64,000 nucleotides of DNA from UBA7434 sp042090785 (GTDB taxonomy: Bacteria; Pseudomonadota; Gammaproteobacteria; Pseudomonadales; UBA7434): the NCBI GenBank assembly GCA_042090785.1, contig JBELIP010000006.1, forward strand, positions 1-64,000, given 5' to 3'. Position 1 is the stretch's first letter. Each line of letters starts with the position of its first letter. Under the pieces are notes generated by a model that was given only the letters and a program-made list of their open reading frames with translations, did no database searches and was not told the origin of the DNA. Both the position numbers and the translations under genes were made by a program. Below are positions 36,233 through 46,032 of this stretch, one piece after another.

Positions 36233-37408
36233 CTAGGATAATTTACCTTGAATACGGCGCAACAAAAACGCCTGCTCATTAGTGCGTAAGTCAGGCGATG
36301 TCTCGCGCTGCACATAAATAATTAATGCACTACCATCATGCTTGGCTTGCACGGTTAAAGGGTCAATCTCATTATCAGGCAATGGTTGCTGGTCTTTATC
36401 AATTCCTAGCACGCGCTTGAAAAAGCCTCTTTTCTTAGCTTTTTTTGCTTTTGGAACTGAGTACACATAATACACGCCGGCACTGCGATTTAAGTCACTC
36501 ACTTCAAAAGACGCTTTACGGAGTGCTAAACCCAGCGATGCCCAAGCTCGATCAAAGGGAAGATATAACGCTAAGTAAGGGCGACCATCAGCGTCATAAT
36601 GCAATATCACACGGCTCGCTGAGCCAATACCTTGCGCTAACAATGAATGTGATGGCTGGCTGGGTGAACTAGCTAAATGCTCTGAAAGCAATTTCACCAT
36701 GTTATCTTCGCGGATTTTTAAACTCGATGTTTGACTCCAACTGGGCGCAGTCGCTACCGATTCGTTGGCTGCAACTGATCGCTGAGTAATAGCAATTTCA
36801 GTGGTATTTTCTTGCACTCCCGCTTTTAATTTAAAACGAAACTGCTCTTTAATTGATGGTGTGTTGGGCCGTCTTTCACTATTCTTAGAAAAAGTGAGAT
36901 TAGCGAGGTCAATATCTGCTAATACCGAAGTATCGATTAATGAAGAAGATAACCAATCGGTTTCAATTAAGCCAAGCGTTCCATCAGCCGTGGCCAGCGC
37001 AATATTATTAGTTAATAAAAAATTAGACACTAACGGCCAAACTTCACTGGGAGATGCATTAATAAGAATCCATTGCTGCTGCTCAAAGCGCTGTACTCTA
37101 ACACTGCCTTTATTATCGACCGTATCCAAAGGCTCAACTCTAGGCACTTCAAATTTAGCAGGTAGAACTTGTGACAAAGCTAACTCAGGGATGGGATAAT
37201 CGTTGCGAATATTTTCTGCAGTCATACCCTCAGGTAAGACAATATCAGCCGATTCTTGCGCCTCTAAATAATCGTTATTACGATCAGGGAAAAACCCTTC
37301 GTCACCAAACAACCGACTGCAGCCCGAGACTGAAAATACGCTGGCTAATAACAATAATTTAATCATCAAGACGGTGTTATCAGGGAAAATAATTTTTAAA
37401 AGTTTCAT
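36233..37408 (-). CDS. bamC: Outer membrane assembly lipoprotein BamC
   Basis: The protein has 391 residues. A lipoprotein signal peptide ends in VSGC, the acylated cysteine. A loosely structured N-terminal stretch (GFFPDRNNDYLEA, VLPEGM) is followed by the two helix-grip domains typical of BamC/NlpB. ATG 37408 has GGAAAC upstream; an internal ATG at 37366 gives a shorter signal peptide and cannot be excluded. BamC is an accessory part of the beta-barrel assembly machine. The dapA-bamC pairing is conserved. Confidence 0.9.
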   Translation of the reverse strand: MKLLKIIFPDNTVLMIKLLLLASVFSVSGCSRLFGDEGFFPDRNNDYLEAQESADIVLPEGMTAENIRNDYPIPELALSQVLPAKFEVPRVEPLDTVDNKGSVRVQRFEQQQWILINASPSEVWPLVSNFLLTNNIALATADGTLGLIETDWLSSSLIDTSVLADIDLANLTFSKNSERRPNTPSIKEQFRFKLKAGVQENTTEIAITQRSVAANESVATAPSWSQTSSLKIREDNMVKLLSEHLASSPSQPSHSLLAQGIGSASRVILHYDADGRPYLALYLPFDRAWASLGLALRKASFEVSDLNRSAGVYYVYSVPKAKKAKKRGFFKRVLGIDKDQQPLPDNEIDPLTVQAKHDGSALIIYVQRETSPDLRTNEQAFLLRRIQGKLS

Positions 37409-37462
37409 GCAACAGTTTCCATATACGATATTATCGATAGAAGTAGACTAGGCGCGCTGGAT

Positions 37463-38380
37463 TTAATTCTCCGAAATAACCGACTCACTTGAAATGCCGG
37501 CTTGCGCTAATGCCGCTTCTATTTTCGCCTGGTACTGCATATCCAAAACAGTTAAAGGCAAGCGAATGCCCTTTCCCACTAAGCCCATTTTATGCAGCGC
37601 CCATTTTACCGGAATAGGATTCGCTTCAATAAATAAATCATTATTTAACGTCACGAAAGCTTGATTTAAATCACGAGCAAGCTGCTTGTCTTGCTCGCTT
37701 CCGGTACTTGCAACCATAGCTAAACGACATAGCTCTGCCATTTGCCGCGGCGCAACATTGGCGGTCACCGAAATATTACCTGCACCACCCATTAACATTA
37801 ATTCAACTGCCGTAGCATCATCACCTGAATAAACGGAGATTTTATCGCCACAACTCGCTAATAACTCTGCACCACGCGCAAGATCTCCCGTAGCATCTTT
37901 AACACCAACAATATTCGGTAATTCAGCCAGGCGTGCCGTTGTTGAAGCCAGCATATCAACCGCTGTTCGGCCGGGAACATTGTATAAAATATTAGGAATA
38001 TCGACCGCTTCGGCAATGGTTTTATGATGCAGATACAAGCCTTCTTGCGTAGGCTTGTTGTAGTAAGGCGTCACCGTCAAACAGGCATCTGCCCCAACCC
38101 GATGAGCCGCTTGAGTGAGCTCAATAGCCTCAGAAGTTGAGTTAGCACCTGTGCCCGCTATAACCGAAATGCGCCCAGCCGCCGTATCAACCACCGATTT
38201 AATGACGGTGTGATGTTCTTCCACATTCAACGTAGCAGACTCACCGGTAGTGCCTACGGCCACAATGGCATTAGTGCCTTCGCTGACATGCCAATTAACC
38301 AATTGCTGCAATGCGGCATAATCGACACTGCCATCATCTAACATGGGTGTGACAAGTGCCACGATACTGCCTGAAATCAT
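37463..38380 (-). CDS. dapA: 4-hydroxy-tetrahydrodipicolinate synthase
   Basis: The 305-residue aldolase-family enzyme condenses pyruvate with aspartate semialdehyde for lysine and diaminopimelate synthesis. It shows GTTGESATL, the tyrosine in YNVPGRTAVDM and the Schiff-base lysine in VGVKDATGD. It is about 10 residues longer than E. coli DapA at the C-terminus. It precedes bamC by 54 bp. Confidence 0.97.
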   Translation of the reverse strand: MISGSIVALVTPMLDDGSVDYAALQQLVNWHVSEGTNAIVAVGTTGESATLNVEEHHTVIKSVVDTAAGRISVIAGTGANSTSEAIELTQAAHRVGADACLTVTPYYNKPTQEGLYLHHKTIAEAVDIPNILYNVPGRTAVDMLASTTARLAELPNIVGVKDATGDLARGAELLASCGDKISVYSGDDATAVELMLMGGAGNISVTANVAPRQMAELCRLAMVASTGSEQDKQLARDLNQAFVTLNNDLFIEANPIPVKWALHKMGLVGKGIRLPLTVLDMQYQAKIEAALAQAGISSESVISEN

Positions 38381-38707
38381 TGATTCTTTCCCCAGAATGA
38401 CTGAATCGCGACACTCAAAAAGCCCATATAAACACCACTTGAATAAGCGCCGAAACGAGCGCTAAATGAAGACGCGAATTACCCGCGCCATGTTACTGAG
38501 GCGGGCAAGCCAGCACAAGGCTTAAGGGCTTAGATTAGGTAAAATCCTGCCTTCAAAACCGATAATAAAGACTTTAAAGCAAGCCAGTGAAAGTCTGCTG
38601 GTGTAAACTGGCTCTACGCGCCATTAAAGGCGGCTGTCAAACCGCCTAAACTACGCTATCAATATTGAAAAATTTAAGTTCAAATTAGCCTCACCGGATT
38701 TAAAACG
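38381..38707. other. Intergenic region between dapA and the DUF3806 gene
   Basis: No gene is seen in this 327-bp gap. It contains a small hairpin AGGCGG/CCGCCT (38628-38647) and a GCCAGT...ACTGGC stem just before it. It divides the divergent dapA and plus-strand DUF3806 genes and must hold both promoters. No tRNA-like fold is complete. Confidence 0.4.
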
Positions 38708-39259
38708 ATGGAATACACTCTAAAAGCCTCCACTCTGCTCTATCAACAAAGCGTGCTGTTTTTACTAATGCTGACAAGCCTCCTATTACCGCTTAATGCC
38801 CAAGGATTTGGCGATAAAACAGCAGATCAACCAACCTTTCGTCAATTTGATGAGGCGGATAAAAAATATTTGCAACAAGGACGCGACCGTATTAACGAAC
38901 TGACTCGCCGTCATTTTGGCAGCGCGCTGCAACAGCAGCAGGCGCACGATATCGCCTTACTCCAGCGACTTCTCGACAACAAGCATGTCACCGCAAAGGA
39001 CCGACGGTTACTTCAAGATATGGGAATCATATTGGGTGATTTATTGATGCAGCAATTCAACTTACGCTGGATTATCTATGCCGACAAATACGGGGTTTCT
39101 CGCGCCTTGCAACTCAAACATAGCGAAAACGTTTTATTTCCCATTACAATGATTTCGCGACGCGCAGAAGTAGGCGTAAGTGTAGAGATAGCTGAACTTT
39201 ACAACAAAGCAGCAGAAAGAATTGCCGCCTACAAAGCCGCCGCCAGACGTTTTTATTAG
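38708..39259 (+). CDS. DUF3806-like secreted protein
   Basis: The 183-residue protein has a long signal peptide or anchor (about 10-32). The mature domain contains LQDMGIILGDLLMQQFNLRW and LFPITMISRRAEVGVSV, the pattern of DUF3806. No enzymatic motif is known for this family. It is convergent with the next minus-strand gene and is monocistronic. The family call is from recalled motif similarity. Confidence 0.65.
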   Translation: MEYTLKASTLLYQQSVLFLLMLTSLLLPLNAQGFGDKTADQPTFRQFDEADKKYLQQGRDRINELTRRHFGSALQQQQAHDIALLQRLLDNKHVTAKDRRLLQDMGIILGDLLMQQFNLRWIIYADKYGVSRALQLKHSENVLFPITMISRRAEVGVSVEIAELYNKAAERIAAYKAAARRFY

Positions 39260-39284
39260 TACAGTATCTCTAGATCTCTAGTCT

Positions 39285-39824
39285 CTACTGGCTAGTATTA
39301 CTGACGGGCGCCATTGTCTTGGTCGTTGCTTTAACCGCTGTTTTGCTCGCTGCTTTGCTCGCTGTTTTAGCTATTTTTTTGCCGCTCTTATTTTTTTCAG
39401 CTCTCGCTTTTACCGCCGCCAAGCTCAGTCGGTATTTCGCCTCATTGACCTTGGCTGATTCCATCTCTTCAACCAATTGAGCCGTTTTTTCATCTAAAAT
39501 ATAGTGCGCACCCACTAAGCCTAAAACACTTAATTGTTTATTAAAGTTTTCAATTACTCTGGCCACAACCTTAGACAAACGTGAAGGGCTTACGCCCTCC
39601 GCCTTCATTTCTGTTGCTGTCATACCATCCACTAAAAACTGGCGGGCAACTTTACGGTTCTCGGCTGACATCGTAAGGTCAATCATGGACACATCAAATT
39701 GTGTCTGAGTCATAAGTACTTTCATCGCATCAAATATTGGCAAGATTGTTTCCAACTTACCAAGTCCTTGTAATTGCTCAATGTTTTTGAGCAGAAATTC
39801 AACACCACTTTTCACCGACTGCAT
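39285..39824 (-). CDS. Unknown helical protein with Lys/Ala-rich tail
   Basis: ATG 39824 has AAAGG 8 bp upstream and is preferred to a GTG at 39833. The product of about 179 residues is mostly predicted helix. It lacks a signal peptide and membrane segments. A segment like KAEGVSPSRLSKVVARVIENF could suggest a helix-turn-helix-like element, but no family is recognised. The last ~35 residues are Lys/Ala/Thr/Ser rich (KKIAKTASKAASKTAVKATT), like the histone-H1-type tails of AlgP and of UvrA in this window. That tail suggests nucleic acid association. Confidence 0.6.
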   Translation of the reverse strand: MQSVKSGVEFLLKNIEQLQGLGKLETILPIFDAMKVLMTQTQFDVSMIDLTMSAENRKVARQFLVDGMTATEMKAEGVSPSRLSKVVARVIENFNKQLSVLGLVGAHYILDEKTAQLVEEMESAKVNEAKYRLSLAAVKARAEKNKSGKKIAKTASKAASKTAVKATTKTMAPVSNTSQ

Positions 39825-40264
39825 TATGCCCACCTTTCCCTGAATTGCTTAACCACAATTTTATACATTTTGATGTTACTAACTGCTTAAGACAGCAGTT
39901 ATTTGCATAAAAACCAGCGGCATTTAAAAGAAAATTATCGCATTTATTCAACCAAATAATTATTTTTTATGGATAATATTTTCTTTATTTAAGACCCAGC
40001 CAAGGTACTTATTGCTATAAGCTATAATCCATGACATTAAAGTTTTTACATTTGCTCACCTATACAAGGTAGAAAAAACTCACAACACCCTCTGTTAATA
40101 CGGAGAAACTAAAATTAATTAAATTTCATGCTAACCATTTTTAATGATTAACTTTAGCTAATAAGACCAAGCAACTAAGATGCTCGCGTATAATCTTATC
40201 GCTTCACTCAATAACCATTTAAAACCATTTATTACGTCAATTAATTTAAAAGAACAGGAAACTA
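39825..40264. other. AT-rich intergenic region before the RND efflux genes
   Basis: About 440 bp with no convincing gene. A consensus TATAAT at 40189-40194 lies 70 bp before the adaptor ATG, in the same TCGCGTATAATCT context as the mtaD promoter. No good -35 is paired with it. An AACTGCTTAAGACAGCAGTT imperfect inverted repeat lies near 39880-39900. Confidence 0.4.
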
Positions 40265-41557
40265 ATGGCTCTACTCACATTACCACCACGCAAAGCATTA
40301 AGGCCTGTTGCTATTATTTTAATAGCAGTAGCTGTGTCTTCTTTATTGTATTTAAGCCGCCCAGAGCCAATGCAACAAACCCCCGAAAAAAGTCGCCTCA
40401 TAATTAATGCTATAGAAGTGCAAAGTGAAACACTGCAAATAACGATTAACTCACAGGGCACCGTTTTACCCAGCACTGAGACTGAATTATCTTCTGAAGT
40501 TCAAGGTCGCGTCATTGAAGTGGCCGATCATTTTGTTGCTGGTGGTTTTGTTCAGCAAGGCGACTTATTGCTGCGCATAGATGACCTAGAATACCGAACC
40601 GCTGTAGCACGAGCGCAAGCTTCAGTAGCGGCGGCTAACACACGCCTGGCCGAGGAGCGCGGGCGCGCTGATGTCGCCTACCAAGATTGGCTACGTTTCA
40701 ATAAAGAAGGTAAGCGCTCTGCTCAAGCAAAATCACTGGCCTTGCGAGAACCACAAATTGCCGAAGCATCGGCCAACTTACATGCCGCAAAAGCGGACCT
40801 TGCCAAAGCAGAAGAAAATTTGTCCCGCACTGCAGTTACCGCCCCGTACGATGGTTTAATTCGCCATCGCAGTGTTGATTTAGGCCAACACGTTTCCGTC
40901 GGCATGACTCTGGGTATTTGTTTTTCTACCCGCCAAATAGAAGTTCGCTTACCCGTGGCTGAGAATAAACTTTCATTACTAGACATCCCCACGCCCAGCC
41001 AAGAGGCAACGCACGCTACACCCATTAGCCTATCGGTTAATTTAAATAATATCGATCATCATTGGCAGGCGCGCTTAGTGCGCATTGAAAGCGTATTAGA
41101 TGAGCGAAGCCGAATGCTCTATCTTGTTGCCAGTGTCAATGACCCTTACCAATTACAGTCACCCGCCGCGAAGACAAATAAACCCGTGCTGCGAGTAGGC
41201 ACCTTTGTTAACGCACTCATTGCTGGCAAGGCATTAGATAATATTGTGCGCATTCCCCACGATGTACTGCAAACAGACAATACAGTTTGGTTAATTGATG
41301 ATAACGGCAATCTCCAGCGGCGCGCGGTTAGTATTATTGCTAATGACAACAACTATGCCTATGTTGACAGCGGCTTAACGAGTGGCGACCAAATTGCTAT
41401 CGGTTATATTGATAGCGGCAACATTGGCAATCAAGTCAATATTGGTGAATTAATAAAGCTGCCTGCTAGTAATACAGCTCATTCATTATCAACAGAGCAG
41501 ATTGCAGAAAAGGCACTGCCTAAAGATAACATCAACTCACCTGCGCGCGAAATATAA
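40265..41557 (+). CDS. RND efflux periplasmic adaptor subunit
   Basis: The 430-residue protein has an N-terminal anchor (about 12-30), a lipoyl half-motif (GRVIEVADHFVAGGFVQQGD), a coiled-coil hairpin (about 110-175), then APYDGLIRHRSVDLGQHVS. Beta-barrel and membrane-proximal domains follow. It links an inner-membrane RND pump to an outer-membrane channel. The start has an AGGA site. It lies 12 bp before the RND permease gene; no TolC gene is adjacent, so the channel is supplied elsewhere. Confidence 0.92.
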   Translation: MALLTLPPRKALRPVAIILIAVAVSSLLYLSRPEPMQQTPEKSRLIINAIEVQSETLQITINSQGTVLPSTETELSSEVQGRVIEVADHFVAGGFVQQGDLLLRIDDLEYRTAVARAQASVAAANTRLAEERGRADVAYQDWLRFNKEGKRSAQAKSLALREPQIAEASANLHAAKADLAKAEENLSRTAVTAPYDGLIRHRSVDLGQHVSVGMTLGICFSTRQIEVRLPVAENKLSLLDIPTPSQEATHATPISLSVNLNNIDHHWQARLVRIESVLDERSRMLYLVASVNDPYQLQSPAAKTNKPVLRVGTFVNALIAGKALDNIVRIPHDVLQTDNTVWLIDDNGNLQRRAVSIIANDNNYAYVDSGLTSGDQIAIGYIDSGNIGNQVNIGELIKLPASNTAHSLSTEQIAEKALPKDNINSPAREI

Positions 41558-41569
41558 GGACGTTCTTTG

Positions 41570-44500
41570 ATGCCAGTACCGCCGAACAATGCTGAGAATG
41601 ATTACGAAAAAAATAATGCTAACGATATTATTTCATGGTTTGCTCGCAATCACGTGGCCGCCAACTTACTCATGATTTTTATTATTGTCATCGGTTTAAT
41701 TTCGCTGACAAATATTCAACGCGAACTGCAGCCCGACCTCAACATTGAGGTGATTCAAATTTCCATGGCCTACCCTGGTGCCGCCCCCGAAGAAGTAGAG
41801 CAAGGTGTTAGCAGCAAAATTGAAGAAGCTATTAAAGATATTACCGGCATTGAAAAAATCAGTTCTTATAGCAACGAAGGTTTAGCCACTATACAAGTTG
41901 ATATCTTACAAGGCTTTGAGGTGTCGGCTCTGCTCGATCAAATAAAAAATCGCATTGACGGTATTAGCAACTTACCCGACCTTACAGAAACGGCTGTGAT
42001 AGAACAGTTAGAAATGAAGTTCCCTGTTATCCAATTGCAAGTGAGTGGCGAGCTAGAAGAAAAACAACTGAATAAAATATTACGCGGTATTAAAGAAGAA
42101 ATTCTTGCCCTACCAGAAATATCCTCTGCTGAGTTATTTGGCCTACGCGACTATGAAATATCTATTGAGGTGAGCGAAGCGGCTTTAAAAAAATACCAAC
42201 TGACATTGCGTGATATTGCCTTTGCGATTAATCGCTCATCCATTGATATGGCTGGCGGCGCTATCCAATCGAATACCGGTGACATTTTACTACGCACGCA
42301 AGGCCAAGCTTTTAATCAACAAGAATTTAACCGTATTGTGTTGCGCAGCTTTGCCGACGGCAGTCGTTTATATTTAGCCGATGTCGCCTACGTGCGTGAT
42401 GCTTTTACACAGCGCTCGGGCCTAAGCTTTTTTGATGGCGAATACGGTGCCGGTTTAATGGTTTACGCCGTAGGTGATCAAGATGTTATTGATACGACCA
42501 ATGTTATTAAGCAGTATGTTAAACAAAAAAAACTTAGCTTAGCTGATAATGTTGAACTGAGTTACTGGCAAGACTACAGCCATTATATTGAAGAGCGCAT
42601 GCAACTAATGAGTAAAAACCTCACCATTGGCGCGCTATTGGTATTTTTAATTTTATTAATTTTTCTCAATTTCAATTTAGCCTTTTGGGTAATGGCGGGG
42701 TTACCCGTTTGTTTCCTCGGCACGGTTGCAGCAATGCAAATCAACGGTATTGATGTATCGCTTAACATGATCAGTCTTTTTGGGTTTATTACTGTTTTAG
42801 GTATTATGGTTGACGATGCCATTATTATTGGCGAAAGCGTTGACTCAACCACAAAAAAAGAAGGCCTTAACCTTAATGCCGTTATAAAAGGTGTAAAGCG
42901 CGTTGCTATTCCAGCGACATTCGGCGTATTAACCACGGTTGCCTCATTTACTCCCACTGTCACATTAAACAGTGTCTTTGCTTCTTTCCCTGCGGCTATG
43001 GGCTGGGTAGTTATTCTTTGTTTATTATTTTCGTTAATTGAATCAAAATTAATATTGCCCGCCCACATTGCTCACTCGCGCCTAACGCAGCTACCACTGA
43101 TTGATGTGATTAGTCAGCAAACCAATCGTTTTTCTACTCGCGCTAACGAAAGACTCAAGCAATTTATTGAACAATTTTATTTACCTTTTTTAGCACAATG
43201 CATTGCTCACCGTTACACAACCTTGGCAACCTTTATTGCTGGGCTTATTCTTACTGGCGGCATAGTTGCCAGCGGTATTGTTTTGTTAGTCGTTATGCCA
43301 AACGTCCCATCAGAAATATTAGGCGCCAAAATAGAAATGGTTGAAGGCACACCCGACAGCCAAACGCATGCTGCCGTAGATCGGGTCACCGAAGCGCTTT
43401 ATCAAGCCAACCAAGACTATATTGAACAATCGGGCGATAGTAATGGCTTTATCAAACACGTTTATAGCTGGGGTATACCGGGCGAGTCTGCCGATTTCAT
43501 GTTGGAGTTGACTAAAGTAGAAAATCGCACCATTGATAGTTATGAAATTATTCAACGTTGGCGAGAAAAAGCTGGTGATATTACTGGCACCAAAAGCTTA
43601 GTTTTTCGCGCTGCAGAAGAAATGATTGGCGATCCTATTTCCTTTAATATTTCTGCCGATTCGAGAGAAGCATTGGTAGCTGCCACCGCAGAGCTACAAG
43701 CTATTATTAGCAGCTATGAAGGTGTGTTCGACAGTAAGAGCTCGCTTAACAACCAAGTGGACGAACTTAAACTCAATATCAAACCGTCAGCAGAAGCGTT
43801 GGGTATAAGCTTAAGTGATCTGGGTGGGCAAGTACGCGATGCTTTTTACGGGATAGAAACCCAGCGTATTCAGCGTGGCACTGACGAAGTTAAAGTCATG
43901 GTTCGCTACCCTCGCGATGATAGAAAATCGCTGGCTGATTTAGATAATATGTTTATTCGCACCAGTACCGGCGATACCGTGCCTTTTTATTCCGTAGCTG
44001 AGGTGACTAGCCAACCCAGTTACGCTTCCATCGACAAAATAAATGGTCGACGTGCAGTTAATATTTCAGCCAAAGTCGACAAGCTTAACTTCAACCCTGA
44101 CGCTATTAGTCGCCAAATTATGCTGGAAGATTTTCCCAAGTTATTAGCCAAGTATCCCAGCCTTCGTTTCGAGATGGCCGGCGAAACCAAGGATTCTGCA
44201 GATATTGTTAATGGTTTGGCTCAAGGCTTCTTACTTGCTCTAATTGCTGTATATGCATTGTTAGCTATTCCGCTAAAATCGTATACTCAGCCATTAATCA
44301 TTATGTCCATTATCCCCTTTAGCCTTATTGGCGCTATTGCTGGGCATTTAATTATGGATACTGCTTTTTCGATGATGTCATTCTTTGGCGTCATTGCTCT
44401 TATTGGGGTAGCCGTCAATGACAGCCTAATTCTTACTGATGCCGTCAATCGACAGTTAGCCACCGGACAATCGGTACTCGAGGCGGTTATGTTTTCTTGC

Positions 44501-44740
44501 AAACGGCGCTTTAGAGCGATATTAATCACCTCCTTAACCACATTTTTTGGTTTATTTCCGATGCTTTTAGAAAGCAGCTTACAAGCGCAGGTCATACAGC
44601 CAATGGCGATTTCACTGGCTTTTGGCATCGTATTTGCCACCGTCATTACACTATTACTAATACCGTGTTTGTTTGTCATATTGAATGATTTTAAGCCATT
44701 TATGGCAAAATCACTGCCAAATAAAGAAGCCACAATTTAA
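41570..44740 (+). CDS. RND efflux permease (HAE1-like)
   Basis: ATG 41570 is chosen because AAGGA lies 9 bp upstream. The 1056-residue protein has the duplicated RND fold: two 6-TM bundles and two large periplasmic loops. The proton-relay Asp pair is in GIMVDDAIIIGES of TM4, and AYPGAAPEEVEQ is the usual porter-domain start. Such pumps expel drugs, bile-like detergents or metabolites. No local regulator gene is seen, and the substrate is unknown. Confidence 0.94.
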   Translation: MPVPPNNAENDYEKNNANDIISWFARNHVAANLLMIFIIVIGLISLTNIQRELQPDLNIEVIQISMAYPGAAPEEVEQGVSSKIEEAIKDITGIEKISSYSNEGLATIQVDILQGFEVSALLDQIKNRIDGISNLPDLTETAVIEQLEMKFPVIQLQVSGELEEKQLNKILRGIKEEILALPEISSAELFGLRDYEISIEVSEAALKKYQLTLRDIAFAINRSSIDMAGGAIQSNTGDILLRTQGQAFNQQEFNRIVLRSFADGSRLYLADVAYVRDAFTQRSGLSFFDGEYGAGLMVYAVGDQDVIDTTNVIKQYVKQKKLSLADNVELSYWQDYSHYIEERMQLMSKNLTIGALLVFLILLIFLNFNLAFWVMAGLPVCFLGTVAAMQINGIDVSLNMISLFGFITVLGIMVDDAIIIGESVDSTTKKEGLNLNAVIKGVKRVAIPATFGVLTTVASFTPTVTLNSVFASFPAAMGWVVILCLLFSLIESKLILPAHIAHSRLTQLPLIDVISQQTNRFSTRANERLKQFIEQFYLPFLAQCIAHRYTTLATFIAGLILTGGIVASGIVLLVVMPNVPSEILGAKIEMVEGTPDSQTHAAVDRVTEALYQANQDYIEQSGDSNGFIKHVYSWGIPGESADFMLELTKVENRTIDSYEIIQRWREKAGDITGTKSLVFRAAEEMIGDPISFNISADSREALVAATAELQAIISSYEGVFDSKSSLNNQVDELKLNIKPSAEALGISLSDLGGQVRDAFYGIETQRIQRGTDEVKVMVRYPRDDRKSLADLDNMFIRTSTGDTVPFYSVAEVTSQPSYASIDKINGRRAVNISAKVDKLNFNPDAISRQIMLEDFPKLLAKYPSLRFEMAGETKDSADIVNGLAQGFLLALIAVYALLAIPLKSYTQPLIIMSIIPFSLIGAIAGHLIMDTAFSMMSFFGVIALIGVAVNDSLILTDAVNRQLATGQSVLEAVMFSCKRRFRAILITSLTTFFGLFPMLLESSLQAQVIQPMAISLAFGIVFATVITLLLIPCLFVILNDFKPFMAKSLPNKEATI

Positions 44741-44919
44741 CGATTGCGGCCGATACTTTAGCCAAAAGCCCTTTTATTTGCCGGAGTAAATCTATACCAT
44801 ACGCGGCCTAAACAGTTGTATAGGCAGATGGGTCTGCCAATGATTAAACCCTTACGATTGTTATTATGAGTTTTCATTATGAATAGCTATTGTAAATAGC
44901 CATTGAGTTGGAGTAGTTC

Positions 44920-45336
44920 ATGTCACGAACACGTCACGCCGCTGCAAATGAAGATGAATCTGAAATCGATTTAACACCGATGTTGGATGTTGTTTTTATC
45001 ATGTTGATCTTTTTTATTGTTACCGCTTCTTTTATTAAAGAGTATGGTCTAGAAATCAATCGTCCCGATGATGCTCCAGAAGTGGACATTCCTACGGAAA
45101 ACCAAAACGTTTTAATTAATATTAATGCTTCGAGTGAAATATTAGTTGATAACCGTCGTGTTGATGTGCGCTCGGTGCGTTCAGTAATTCAACGTAAGCT
45201 TGCGGAGAATCCTAAGGGTTCGGTGATTATTAGTGCGCATTCTGAGGCGAAGGCAAATACTTATGCTGCGGTGGCTGATGCTGCTAAACAAGCGAAGGAT
45301 GAGATTGCTATTACGCTGGTGGTTAAGGAAGACTAA
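44920..45336 (+). CDS. ExbD/TolR-family biopolymer transport protein (solitary)
   Basis: The 138-residue protein has a cytosolic N-terminus, one TM segment (about 24-44) with the essential Asp in IDLTPMLDVVFIMLIFF, and a periplasmic domain. ExbD works with ExbB to energise TonB, or as TolR with TolQ. Here no ExbB, TonB or TolQ lies beside it: it is flanked by an RND pump gene and a terminator. GGAG precedes the ATG. It must pair with a distant ExbB or have a separate role. Confidence 0.9.
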   Translation: MSRTRHAAANEDESEIDLTPMLDVVFIMLIFFIVTASFIKEYGLEINRPDDAPEVDIPTENQNVLININASSEILVDNRRVDVRSVRSVIQRKLAENPKGSVIISAHSEAKANTYAAVADAAKQAKDEIAITLVVKED

Positions 45337-45360
45337 GTGGGTTAGCTGTGCTGTTTTTTA

Positions 45361-45391
45361 AAACCCGGTAATGTGAGTTATCGGGTTTTTT
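45361..45391 (+). terminator. Rho-independent terminator after exbD-like gene
   Basis: AAACCCGGTAA / TTATCGGGTTT forms an 11-bp stem with one G-T pair and a 6-nt loop, followed by a T-run. It begins 24 bp after the stop codon. Confidence 0.8.
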
Positions 45392-45483
45392 ATTGGGGTG
45401 GGTTTACAGTTACAGTCAAGGCCACCCCCGACGGTTTTGACTGTGAACTTGAACTTGAACTTAAACTTAAAAGCTTGAAGCGT

Positions 45484-46032
45484 CTACCCTACCTCAACCT
45501 CCAACGCCTCAACTTCCTCGCCATCACTCTCATCACTCTCATCAACAACAGGCACATGCTTCCCCGCCTCCAAATCCAGCAACCACTGCTTAAACTCAAC
45601 ACCGCCACTAAACCCAGTTAATTTACCATTGCTACCAATAACACGATGACAAGGCACAATAATAGGAATTGGATTATTGCGATTAGACGTCCCCACAGCT
45701 CGAACCGCTTTCGGCTTACCCACCATGCGAGCTATATCGCTATAGCTGGCCGTTTCACCGTAAGGAATTCGCGACACGACCTCGAGCACCTTGCGCTGAA
45801 AATCAGAACCCTTAGGATTTAAACGCAGCGAAAATTTCAACCGATCACCGGCAAAATATTCTTTTAATTGCATAATGGCGTTGACAAAAAATGCCGCATC
45901 TTTACGCCAATGCGCTTCGGGTAAAATCGGCGTGGAACCTTCTTGAAAATTAACGTGGGAAAGCCCCTGAAAATCGCCAACTAATAGCAATTTACCAAAT
46001 GGCGAATCGGTATAGCAGTAATGTATTGTCAT
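45484..46032 (-). CDS. ogt: Methylated-DNA-[protein]-cysteine S-methyltransferase with acidic tail
   Basis: ATG 46032 (MTIHYCYTDSPFG) follows GAGG at 9 bp and starts at the family N-terminus. The 182-residue suicide enzyme takes alkyl groups from O6-alkylguanine onto the Cys of VPCHRV. The helix-turn-helix region is RIPYGETASYSDIA, and RAVGTSNRNNP supplies the arginine finger. After the usual end (about residue 160) comes a tail rich in Glu and Asp that is not part of the fold. The assignment to Ogt rather than Ada-C is by length and lack of an Ada domain. Confidence 0.92.
   Translation of the reverse strand: MTIHYCYTDSPFGKLLLVGDFQGLSHVNFQEGSTPILPEAHWRKDAAFFVNAIMQLKEYFAGDRLKFSLRLNPKGSDFQRKVLEVVSRIPYGETASYSDIARMVGKPKAVRAVGTSNRNNPIPIIVPCHRVIGSNGKLTGFSGGVEFKQWLLDLEAGKHVPVVDESDESDGEEVEALEVEVG

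Noticed and set aside
38581..38660. Stem-rich stretch resembling a tRNA
   Set aside because: Only two stems are present; no acceptor, T-loop or anticodon arm can be formed.
42583..43068. Antisense 161-codon open frame within the RND permease gene
   Set aside because: The plus-strand frame encodes the full RND motif set, and the antisense product has no family features or ribosome binding site.
45445..45468. (GAACTT)3-AAACTT hexamer repeat as a regulatory array
   Set aside because: It is only four units in intergenic DNA, easily explained by slippage.
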